From Prevotella sp. (GTDB lineage: Bacteria; Bacteroidota; Bacteroidia; Bacteroidales; Bacteroidaceae): 5,504 nt of DNA. Shown here one piece after another: positions 1-5,504 of this stretch (position 1 is the stretch's first letter; each line of letters opens with the position of its first letter). The notes below the pieces were generated by a model. It was not told the origin of the DNA, searched no databases, and was given only the letters and a program-made list of their open reading frames with translations. The stretch lies in the NCBI GenBank assembly GCA_021203705.1, contig JAJQAR010000124.1, positions 1 to 5,504 of the forward strand, in the 5' to 3' direction. The position numbers and the translations under genes are program-made.

Positions 1-23
1 AACGGCTCTGCAAAAAGTGGAAT

Positions 24-52
24 GTTGGAGTCCAACTGACTTAATTTAAGTC
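24..52. repeat. Two adjacent perfect palindromes upstream of the ATPase operon
   Basis: Two dyads lie back to back, separated by one base. The first is GTTGGA-g-TCCAAC (24-36), with 6-base arms. The second is GACTTAA-t-TTAAGTC (38-52), with 7-base arms. Both have perfect arms around a single central base. All three plus-strand frames meet a stop in or beside this stretch (37-39, 42-44, 47-49), so it probably falls at the 3' end of an upstream gene or just past it. No T-run follows, so it is not a standard intrinsic terminator. A dimeric regulator site or an RNA-processing hairpin is possible. The symmetry is directly visible; any role is inference. Confidence 0.5.
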
Positions 53-113
53 AAATAATCGTTAAAAAAAGGATATTATAATACCGCATACCACCTTTTT
101 GATAAAAATATGC

Positions 114-121
114 TAACTTTG
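114..121 (+). promoter_or_regulatory. Putative Bacteroidetes -7 promoter element
   Basis: TAACTTTG matches the Bacteroidetes housekeeping -7 consensus TAnnTTTG exactly and is followed by CA, a frequent context. Transcription would begin at roughly 126-130 and give the ATPase operon a leader of about 95 bases. The -33 box is weak: the nearest TTTG (98-101) lies only 12 bases upstream, closer than the usual spacing of nearly 20. It is the only full TAnnTTTG match in the 222 bases before the ATPase. Confidence 0.45.
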
Positions 122-136
122 CAAGCGGATAACGAG

Positions 137-173
137 ATGAAAGGTAGAAAGATGCTCTCTTTGTACCTTTTAT
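137..173 (+). promoter_or_regulatory. Long stem-loop in the ATPase 5' leader
   Basis: Bases 137-152 pair with 158-173 around the 5-base loop TGCTC (153-157). The core arms are AAAGGTAGAAAGA (140-152) and TCTTTGTACCTTT (158-170), with 12 of 13 positions paired and one G-G mismatch (147/163). Two more A-T pairs and a G-U wobble extend the base to 137/173. The stem starts about 10 bases after the predicted transcription start and ends 49 bases before the ATPase start codon. It could be a 5' mRNA stabiliser, an attenuator, or the binding site of a protein or small RNA. Only a short, interrupted T-run follows (TTTTATATT), so a weak terminator is an alternative reading. The pairing is read directly; the function is unknown. 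Confidence 0.55.
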
Positions 174-222
174 ATTGGTGTCCGTTGCAGGTAACAAAAT
201 GTAAATAGATATTACAAATTTT

Positions 223-2826
223 ATGAGCAACGAAATTAATCCATTATTCAAGAATCCTGTTGGATTGACTGATAATGAGGTAATAAAAAGCCGTGCTGAA
301 CACGGAGACAATATTCTTACGCCTCCTAAGAAAACACCTTTGTGGAAACTTTACCTCGAAAAATACAAAGACCCTATCATCAAGATTTTGCTTTTGGCTG
401 TTGTATTCTCGCTTGCCCTCTCTATAATACAAGGAGGATTTGTCGAGACATTGGGTATAATAATAGCCATCATCCTTGCTACAACAATCGGTTTTTTCTT
501 TGAGATGGATGCCGCCAAGAAATTTGACGTGCTTACGGCATTGGGTGAGGAGAGCCATGTCAAGGTGCGTCGCAACGGTAAAGTGTTGGAGGTGGCACGT
601 AAGGACATCGTGGTAGGAGATATCGTTATTATAGAGGTGGGCGACACCATGCCTGCCGACGGTACGCTGATAGAGTCAAACGACTTGCAGGTTGATGAGT
701 CTTCGCTTACCGGTGAACTTGTGGCGAATAAGCATGCTGATCCTGACAAGAACGATCCAGAAGCAACCTACGCTTCATCGAGAGTGCTACGTGGTACTAT
801 GGTCATGGATGGTCGTGGCGTGTATCAGGTTACAGAAGTGGGTGATGCGACAGAAATAGGTAAGGTGGCGCGAAGCAGTATGGAGGTAACATCTGTAAAG
901 ACGCCGCTTAACATACAACTTGAGAAACTGTCGAAGCTGATAAGCAACTGGGGTATCGGTATTTCAATCGCCGCCTTCGTGATTTTCCTTGGGCGTGATA
1001 TAATAATGGATTCGGATGGCGTATGGCATTCCACCAATTACCTTGAGATGTGCCGTATCGTACTGGAATATTTTATGATGGCTGTTACCCTTATCGTGAT
1101 GGCTGTGCCAGAGGGTATGCCGATGGCAGTTACACTCAGTCTTGCTCTTAACATGCGTCGTATGTTGAAGAACAACAATCTCGTGCGCAAGCTACATGCG
1201 TGTGAGACGATGGGAGCGGTCACGGTAATATGCACGGATAAGACGGGTACGCTGACGCAGAATAAGATGCAGGTGGCAGATATGGCGGAATATGAGAAAT
1301 GCGACTTGATGGGTGAGGCTATTTCTCTCAACACTACGGCTTATCTTGATGAGGAGGACGGAAAAGGTATTGGCAACCCGACAGAGGTTGCCCTTTTGTT
1401 ATGGCTCGACGGGCAGGGCACTGACTATAAGAAAGTAAGGGCAGAGCACCGCATAGAGCGGCAGATACCATTCTCTACAGAAAGGAAATATATGGCTACT
1501 GTCGCTAAGGTAGGAAAAAAAAGCATTCTCTTTGTGAAGGGTGCGCCAGAGATAGTGGCAGGTTTCTGCAAGGTAGGGGAGAATACTCTGACAGATATCC
1601 GCAAACGGCTTGCCAATTATCAGAATCAGGCAATGAGAACGCTTGCTTTTGCCTGTCGGGAGATGACTGATAAGGAGGACAGCGAAAGGATAACTTTTGA
1701 TGCTAATTTAGGTCTTACGTTCCAGGCTGTTGTCGCTATCAACGACCCGATACGCCTTGACGTTCCTAAGTCGGTTAAGGACTGCCTTGATGCAGGCATA
1801 AAGGTAAAGGTGATTACTGGCGATACTTCTGCCACGGCAATTCAGATCTCACGCCTTATAGGTATCTGGGATGATAACACTCCTGCTGAGGGACATATCA
1901 CAGGCACGGAGTTCTCTGCACTTAGTGATGAGGAGGCTTTCAACAGGGTTATGGAGATAAGGGTGATGAGTAGGGCACGTCCAACAGACAAGCAACGTTT
2001 CGTAAATCTCTTGCAGAAGCATAACGAGGTGGTTGCGGTTACAGGTGATGGCACTAACGATGCGCCAGCCTTACACCATGCTCATGTGGGCCTCTCGTTG
2101 GGCTCTGGTACGTCAGTGGCTAAGGAGGCGAGCGATATGACGCTTATAGATGACTCATTCGGCAGTATTGTGAACGCTGTGCTTTGGGGACGTTCACTGT
2201 ATCGTAATATCCAGCGTTTCCTCTATTTCCAGTTGATTGTCAACGTAACGGCTCTCTTGCTTGTTTTGGGTGGCTCTATGATAGGTACTGAAATGCCTCT
2301 CACCGTGACTCAGATACTTTGGGTGAACCTTATTATGGATACATTCGCTGCTCTTGCACTCTCATCATTGCCTCCTTCTAATGAAGTAATGCAGGACAAG
2401 CCCCGTAAGCAGACAGATTTCATCATCACCAAGGGTATGGCAAGTGGTATTTTCGGTATCGGAATTACGCTTTTCATCGTGATGTTCGTCATGCTAATAT
2501 GTTATTCAGGAACGACAGGTGACTTGCACCTGCATGAGCTTTCGATATTTTTCACCACTTTCGTGATGTTCCAGTTCTGGAATCTTTTCAATGCAAAGTC
2601 CTTCGGCTCGAATCACTCCACCTTTGAGGGCTTCTTCAAGGATAAAGGTCTTGTGTTAGTCTTGGCATTGATATTGTTAGGGCAGTGGCTGATAATCACT
2701 TTCGGTGGCGTGATGTTCCGAACAGAGCCCCTCTCTCTCGTGGAATGGGTTGTTATCATTGCTGCTACGTCTTCCGTGATGTGGGCAGGCGAGCTGTGGC
2801 GTTTGGTAAAAAGAATAAAAACTTAA
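223..2826 (+). CDS. Calcium-translocating P-type ATPase, PMCA type (P2B)
   Basis: This is an 867-residue inner-membrane cation pump that probably exports Ca2+ at the cost of ATP. Visible parts, in order: cation-ATPase N-terminal domain (about 1-60); TM1-2 (51-94); actuator domain with the dephosphorylation loop TGEL (163-166); TM3-4 with the ion-binding PEG (E297); phosphorylated Asp339 in DKTGTLT; nucleotide-binding FSTERKYM (417-424) and KGAPE (439-443); DPIR (508-511); TGDT (532-535); hinge TGDGTNDAP (607-615); and six C-terminal helices (about 667-858). TM6 carries WVNLIMDT with Asn702 and Asp706. TM5 reads IVNVTA and lacks the SERCA site-I Glu, which suggests a single Ca2+ site as in PMCA pumps. 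Around TM4 and TM6 it closely resembles PMCA. There is no long C-terminal regulatory tail. The usual Ser of TGES is Leu166, but the catalytic Glu165 remains. The ATG has no clear Shine-Dalgarno sequence. It is the first gene of a four-gene operon. The family call is firm; Ca2+ as substrate is inferred from the family. Confidence 0.96.
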   Translation: MSNEINPLFKNPVGLTDNEVIKSRAEHGDNILTPPKKTPLWKLYLEKYKDPIIKILLLAVVFSLALSIIQGGFVETLGIIIAIILATTIGFFFEMDAAKKFDVLTALGEESHVKVRRNGKVLEVARKDIVVGDIVIIEVGDTMPADGTLIESNDLQVDESSLTGELVANKHADPDKNDPEATYASSRVLRGTMVMDGRGVYQVTEVGDATEIGKVARSSMEVTSVKTPLNIQLEKLSKLISNWGIGISIAAFVIFLGRDIIMDSDGVWHSTNYLEMCRIVLEYFMMAVTLIVMAVPEGMPMAVTLSLALNMRRMLKNNNLVRKLHACETMGAVTVICTDKTGTLTQNKMQVADMAEYEKCDLMGEAISLNTTAYLDEEDGKGIGNPTEVALLLWLDGQGTDYKKVRAEHRIERQIPFSTERKYMATVAKVGKKSILFVKGAPEIVAGFCKVGENTLTDIRKRLANYQNQAMRTLAFACREMTDKEDSERITFDANLGLTFQAVVAINDPIRLDVPKSVKDCLDAGIKVKVITGDTSATAIQISRLIGIWDDNTPAEGHITGTEFSALSDEEAFNRVMEIRVMSRARPTDKQRFVNLLQKHNEVVAVTGDGTNDAPALHHAHVGLSLGSGTSVAKEASDMTLIDDSFGSIVNAVLWGRSLYRNIQRFLYFQLIVNVTALLLVLGGSMIGTEMPLTVTQILWVNLIMDTFAALALSSLPPSNEVMQDKPRKQTDFIITKGMASGIFGIGITLFIVMFVMLICYSGTTGDLHLHELSIFFTTFVMFQFWNLFNAKSFGSNHSTFEGFFKDKGLVLVLALILLGQWLIITFGGVMFRTEPLSLVEWVVIIAATSSVMWAGELWRLVKRIKT

Positions 2827-2829
2827 ACA

Positions 2830-3453
2830 ATGCACCATCATATCAAGAATATAGTTTTCGACTTCGGTTGCGTGTTGGTTGATCTTAACAAGCAACGGTG
2901 TGTCGATGCTTTCAAGCGTATAGGAGCGGACAATATCTCTAAATACGTTGACGAGAGTCGTCAGGAGGATCTTTTCCTCGATTTAGAGAAGGGTAAGATA
3001 GATACCCATGCCTTCTGTAATGCCGTAAGGCGTAAGGCACCCTCGTGCATTGCTTCTGATGAGGCTATTTGCAACGCCTGGAACATGCTGCTCACAGGTA
3101 TTCCTTTGAAACGGCTTAAACGACTGATAATGCTGAAAGACAAGTTCCGTCTATTTCTTTTGAGCAACACCAACCCTGTTCACTGGAACAAGGCGGTGGA
3201 GGATTATTTCCCTTGTGACGGTTTCGGTGTGGATGATTATTTCGAGAAGACTTTCCTGTCATACGAGATGCATTTGGTGAAACCAGACTCCCGTATTTTC
3301 CGCAGGATGCTTGTTGAGGCGCACATCACTGCAGAGGAAACGATGTTTATAGACGACTCTCCGATAAATTGCGCCGCCGCAAGTGAATTAGGCATCACTT
3401 CATTGCTCGTGTCCAACGGTGACCAGTGGATAAACAACTCCGTATTAGTTTAA
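2830..3453 (+). CDS. HAD-superfamily phosphatase, YihX-like
   Basis: A 207-residue soluble HAD hydrolase of subfamily IA. Motif I is FDFGCVLVD with nucleophile Asp11. Motif II is LLSNTN (Ser112), motif III is the Lys of VKPDSRIF (Lys151), and motif IV is FIDDSPIN (Asp175, Asp176) for Mg2+ binding. A helical cap fills about residues 18-90. The pattern DxG-V-VD, LSNTN, KP-RI, DD-xxN and LGITSLLV resembles E. coli YihX, a glucose-1-phosphate phosphatase. As in YihX, the position two after the nucleophile is Gly13 rather than the usual general-acid Asp. The start lies 3 bases after the ATPase stop, and the ribF start follows 22 bases after its own stop, so it is probably translated from the same mRNA. 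The substrate cannot be read from sequence. Possibilities include a sugar phosphate or a flavin-pathway phosphate, given the neighbour ribF. Family sure, substrate open. Confidence 0.9.
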   Translation: MHHHIKNIVFDFGCVLVDLNKQRCVDAFKRIGADNISKYVDESRQEDLFLDLEKGKIDTHAFCNAVRRKAPSCIASDEAICNAWNMLLTGIPLKRLKRLIMLKDKFRLFLLSNTNPVHWNKAVEDYFPCDGFGVDDYFEKTFLSYEMHLVKPDSRIFRRMLVEAHITAEETMFIDDSPINCAAASELGITSLLVSNGDQWINNSVLV

Positions 3454-3475
3454 ATATCTTGGCTATTAAAAGAGA

Positions 3476-4408
3476 ATGAGAACAGTTTTTACGGATAAGG
3501 AATACGTTCAGAGTGCCCCTTGCGTGGCAACAATAGGTTTTTTCGATGGTGTGCACTGTGGTCATAAGTATCTTATTAAAAATGTTCTCGACTGTGCTGC
3601 TGATTCCAGTATGCAATCGATGGTGATCTCTTTTGAAAGTCATCCTCAATATGTGGTTTGCAATGACTATCGTCCTAAACTGCTAACTACCAACGACGAG
3701 AAATTGCAACTGCTCTCACAGACTGGCATTGACAACTGTGTGTTGCTGCATTTCGACAGGAATATGGCGGCACTGTCTGCCCGTGAGTTCATGCAGACAG
3801 TTTTGCGGGATAAGTTGAACGTCAAAAAACTCATTATAGGGTATAACAACCGTTTCGGACATGACCGCAGCGAAGGCTTCAACGAGTATGCCGCTTACGG
3901 AAAGCAACTTGGCATTGAAGTACTGTTAAATGATGCTTTCACACTTCAGGGCAATAAGGTCAGTTCGTCGGTAATCCGTGCTTTTCTTTCAGAAGGCAAA
4001 GTAGAGGAGGCAGAGAAATGTCTCGGTTACCCCTATTTCATCCAGGGTACTGTAGTGCAGGGTGTGCATGAGGGGCGGAAATTGGGTTTCCCCACTGCCA
4101 ATATGAGTGTTGATGATGAACTGAAACTGGTTCCTGAAAACGGTGTCTATGCTGTAAAAGCACAAATCAGTGATTCTGCTGATACGTGGGATGCCATGAT
4201 GAATATCGGCACTCGCCCTACTTTCGGTGACAACACTGTTACTTTGGAAACTCATATCTTTGGTCTTGAAGGTTATATCTATGGTAAGCGGATTAATATC
4301 AGGTTTATTCATAGATTGCGTGGGGAACGGAAATTTTCCTCTGCCGATGAGCTTTCCGCTCAGTTGAGACAAGACAAGGAGGAGGTAAAGAAATTGTTTT
4401 CCAAATAA
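3476..4408 (+). CDS. ribF: Bifunctional riboflavin kinase / FAD synthetase
   Basis: A 310-residue cytoplasmic enzyme that phosphorylates riboflavin to FMN and adenylylates FMN to FAD, a usual length for bacterial RibF. The N-terminal FMN adenylyltransferase half shows the nucleotidyltransferase motif GFFDGVHCGH (21-30), SFESHP (52-57), IGYNNRFGHDR (121-131) and SSSVIRAFLSEGKVEEA (163-179). The C-terminal riboflavin kinase half shows GRKLGFPTAN (200-209, with Thr207 and Asn209 for ATP-Mg2+), NGVYAV (222-227), NIGTRPTF (243-250) and the likely catalytic base Glu258 in LETHIF. Both halves look intact. The ATG is preceded by the purine-rich stretch AAAAGAGA, which abuts it more closely than a normal Shine-Dalgarno sequence. 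The gene is 22 bases after the HAD gene and 9 bases before the CPBP gene. No FMN riboswitch-like region fits in the short gaps, so control would come from the operon promoter. Confidence 0.97.
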   Translation: MRTVFTDKEYVQSAPCVATIGFFDGVHCGHKYLIKNVLDCAADSSMQSMVISFESHPQYVVCNDYRPKLLTTNDEKLQLLSQTGIDNCVLLHFDRNMAALSAREFMQTVLRDKLNVKKLIIGYNNRFGHDRSEGFNEYAAYGKQLGIEVLLNDAFTLQGNKVSSSVIRAFLSEGKVEEAEKCLGYPYFIQGTVVQGVHEGRKLGFPTANMSVDDELKLVPENGVYAVKAQISDSADTWDAMMNIGTRPTFGDNTVTLETHIFGLEGYIYGKRINIRFIHRLRGERKFSSADELSAQLRQDKEEVKKLFSK

Positions 4409-4417
4409 TGATTATAT

Positions 4418-5221
4418 ATGAAGAAAGCTCTATTATATATTTTCGCCTTTCTGTTCATACAGTTTTTTGCTCCTTGGGCAGTGTATGCGGTATGGATCTT
4501 GGCTTCTGGCGGTACTGTCACCGACATATTTCTTGTCTTCAATGGTAAGGGCGGCAATGTTATATCCGCCTCAATGATTATAACCGGCTCTGCTGTGTGC
4601 AGCGTTATCACTGTCGTCTTGTTTCTCTGGCGCAAGTGGGCGGTGGTATCTCCTGCTTGGCTGAAAAAAGGGAATTGGGATGTGCTGTTCTGGAGTGCGA
4701 TAATTTCTCTTGGTACTTTGTTGCCTTCTGTGTGGCTTCAGGATCTGCTCCCTGAACTGCCTGACGCCATGGGCGACACGTTTAAGATGATAATACGCAA
4801 CCCATTTGGCTATTTGATGATCTGCCTTTTCGCTCCTCTCGTGGAAGAACTGGTGTTCCGTGGGGCGATATTGAAGTCGCTTCTCAAAACATTTAAAAAC
4901 CATTGGGTAGCGATACTTATCTCGGCAGTATTCTTCGCCGTGGCTCATTTTAATCCCGCACAGATGCCACATGCCTTCCTTATTGCATTGCTGCTCGGTT
5001 GGATGTACTACCGTTCTGGCAGTATTCTGCCTGGTATTGCTCTGCACTGGGTGAACAATACGGCTGCGTATATAACCTACATGCTGTTCCCTGCGGCTGC
5101 TGACATGAAACTCATTGAAGTGTATAATGGCGACACATTGCGCCTTTATCTCTCGTTGGTTATCTCTGTCTGCATTCTCTTAATCTCAATTTACCAACTT
5201 AACAGAAAGATGAGGAGATAA
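4418..5221 (+). CDS. CPBP-family intramembrane glutamic endopeptidase
   Basis: A 267-residue polytopic membrane protein of the CPBP (Abi/CAAX protease, Rce1-like) family. All three conserved motifs are present: EELVFR (143-148, EExxxR), FFAVAH (172-177, FxxxH with His177) and HWVNN (210-214, HxxxN with His210 and Asn214 or an adjacent Asn). About seven or eight hydrophobic segments are visible, including 4-28, 50-71, 88-107, 131-150, 163-178, 185-197 and 242-259. The C-terminus is basic (NRKMRR). Such proteins cleave substrates within the membrane; in bacteria, known roles include bacteriocin self-immunity and membrane-protein processing. The substrate here is unknown, and no bacteriocin precursor is seen nearby. 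The ATG lies 9 bases after the ribF stop, so it should be cotranscribed. An AT-rich spacer follows, so this is probably the last gene of the operon. Family membership is clear from the motifs; activity is inferred. Confidence 0.93.
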   Translation: MKKALLYIFAFLFIQFFAPWAVYAVWILASGGTVTDIFLVFNGKGGNVISASMIITGSAVCSVITVVLFLWRKWAVVSPAWLKKGNWDVLFWSAIISLGTLLPSVWLQDLLPELPDAMGDTFKMIIRNPFGYLMICLFAPLVEELVFRGAILKSLLKTFKNHWVAILISAVFFAVAHFNPAQMPHAFLIALLLGWMYYRSGSILPGIALHWVNNTAAYITYMLFPAAADMKLIEVYNGDTLRLYLSLVISVCILLISIYQLNRKMRR

Positions 5222-5391
5222 GTCGGTTTCTATATTTATTACAATAAAAGCTAAAAAATATTTATATTTAGTTACAAATCACGACAATTTACGTTATTAA
5301 TTTAAATCATCGAGGATTATCATTAACTAATCACATAACAAGTTTACAACAAATGAACAAAATAATTTACTAACATTTAAATTTTAAGCGT
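5222..5391. other. AT-rich intergenic spacer between the operon and the next gene
   Basis: These 170 very AT-rich bases contain no convincing gene, no tRNA and no GC-rich terminator stem after the CPBP gene. The nearest dyad is CTAAA/TTTAG (5251-5255/5267-5271), too weak to call. No exact TAnnTTTG box is present; the closest is TATATTTA (5263-5270), one mismatch away and lacking a fitting -33 box. The transcript end of the operon and the promoter of the next gene must both lie here unless there is read-through, but neither can be placed confidently. Confidence 0.7.
5231..5277. repeat. Imperfect direct repeat in the intergenic spacer
   Basis: TATATTTATTACAA (5231-5244) recurs as TATATTTAGTTACAA (5263-5277), differing by one inserted G and starting 32 bases (about three helical turns) later. 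The match is read directly. In such AT-rich DNA it may be chance. If real, it could be a pair of regulator sites upstream of the secreted-protein gene. Confidence 0.35.
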
Positions 5392-5504
5392 ATGAAAAAA
5401 TTATTTACTTTGGTTGCAGTCGCTATGATGGCTGTTGGTGCTAACGCGCAGGAATCATGGTCAATAGTTGATGAAAATGGAGAATTGGATGCCATTTACA
5501 GTGA
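5392..5504 (+). CDS. Secreted protein, N-terminal fragment (cut by window end)
   Basis: Only the first 37 codons are in the window, and the frame is open at the edge. The start MKKLFTLVAVAMMAVGANA is a clear Sec signal peptide: two lysines, a hydrophobic core and an Ala-x-Ala cleavage site before Gln20-Glu-Ser-Trp. There is no lipobox Cys, so export to the periplasm or beyond by signal peptidase I is expected, not lipoprotein anchoring. The mature start (QESWSIVDENGELDAIYS) is too short to name a family. It resembles the N-termini of many Prevotella secreted proteins, including carbohydrate-active ones, but that is only an impression. The upstream sequence is A/T-rich without a Shine-Dalgarno sequence, usual for this phylum. 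The 170-base spacer suggests a separate transcription unit. Confidence 0.85.
   Translation, partial: MKKLFTLVAVAMMAVGANAQESWSIVDENGELDAIYS

Noticed and set aside
1..49. 3' end of an upstream plus-strand gene
   Set aside because: All three frames close by position 49 and give 12-15 residue tails that I cannot assign, so no frame can be preferred. A gene end is possible but not supported.
74..83. Ten-base palindrome TATTATAATA
   Set aside because: It is pure A/T, short, and expected by chance in this composition.
351..749. 132-codon minus-strand open frame inside the ATPase gene, and similar long antisense frames throughout
   Set aside because: They are shadows of strongly conserved plus-strand genes. 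Their translations show no domain pattern.
4408..4410. ATG overlapping the ribF stop codon (TAATG) as the start of the next gene
   Set aside because: It is in a different frame from the CPBP protein and soon runs into a stop. The ATG at 4418 gives a protein with a normal first membrane segment and all family motifs.
4571..5047. 158-codon minus-strand open frame opposite the CPBP gene
   Set aside because: The plus strand has all CPBP catalytic motifs. The antisense product is a low-order His/Gln/Arg-rich translation with no recognisable fold.
5251..5271. Possible terminator hairpin after the CPBP gene
   Set aside because: Only five A/T-dominated pairs form (CTAAA/TTTAG), with no stable core and no clear T-run after it.
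5304..5332. Short dyads (AATC/GATT and GATTA/TAATC) in the spacer
   Set aside because: The arms are four to five bases in AT-rich DNA, within the range of chance.
5353..5373. Six-codon ORF (MNKIIY) upstream of the secreted-protein gene
   Set aside because: It is too short, in AT-rich DNA, without a ribosome binding site or regulatory codon pattern. Chance is the simplest explanation.
1..5504. CRISPR array, tRNA, rRNA, insertion sequence or phage genes
   Set aside because: No regularly spaced repeats, cloverleaf pattern, transposase motifs or terminal inverted repeats were seen on either strand.

Overview
The window reads as a piece of a Bacteroidota chromosome, most likely Prevotella or a close relative. 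Four things point there. Genes start without a clear Shine-Dalgarno sequence. The spacers are very AT-rich beside coding DNA of intermediate GC. A Bacteroidetes-style -7 box (TAnnTTTG) lies ahead of the first gene. The last gene opens with a lysine-rich signal peptide ending in Ala-x-Ala-Gln (ANA|QE), common in Prevotella secreted proteins. The genus is an inference from these features, not from a database match.

Layout. Positions 1-222 are a leader/spacer with no convincing gene. It holds two adjacent perfect palindromes (24-36 and 38-52), a -7 promoter element (114-121) and a long near-perfect stem-loop (137-173). Then come four complete plus-strand genes with gaps of only 3, 22 and 9 bases, almost certainly one operon: a PMCA-type (P2B) calcium-transporting P-type ATPase (223-2826), a YihX-like HAD-superfamily phosphatase (2830-3453), the bifunctional riboflavin kinase/FAD synthetase RibF (3476-4408) and a CPBP-family intramembrane protease homologue (4418-5221). 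A 170-base AT-rich spacer (5222-5391) with an imperfect direct repeat and no clear promoter follows. The window ends 37 codons into a secreted protein (5392-).

How they work together. RibF makes FMN and FAD from riboflavin. The HAD phosphatase just before it could act on a flavin-pathway phosphate or on a sugar phosphate; the sequence does not decide. The ATPase is an inner-membrane pump for calcium efflux. The CPBP protein is a polytopic membrane protein with an intact set of catalytic motifs. No single pathway clearly unites the four, so they may be housekeeping genes sharing a promoter. The coding part is fairly ordinary. The least explained signal is the ATPase leader, where a stem with 15 of 16 positions paired sits just after the predicted transcription start.
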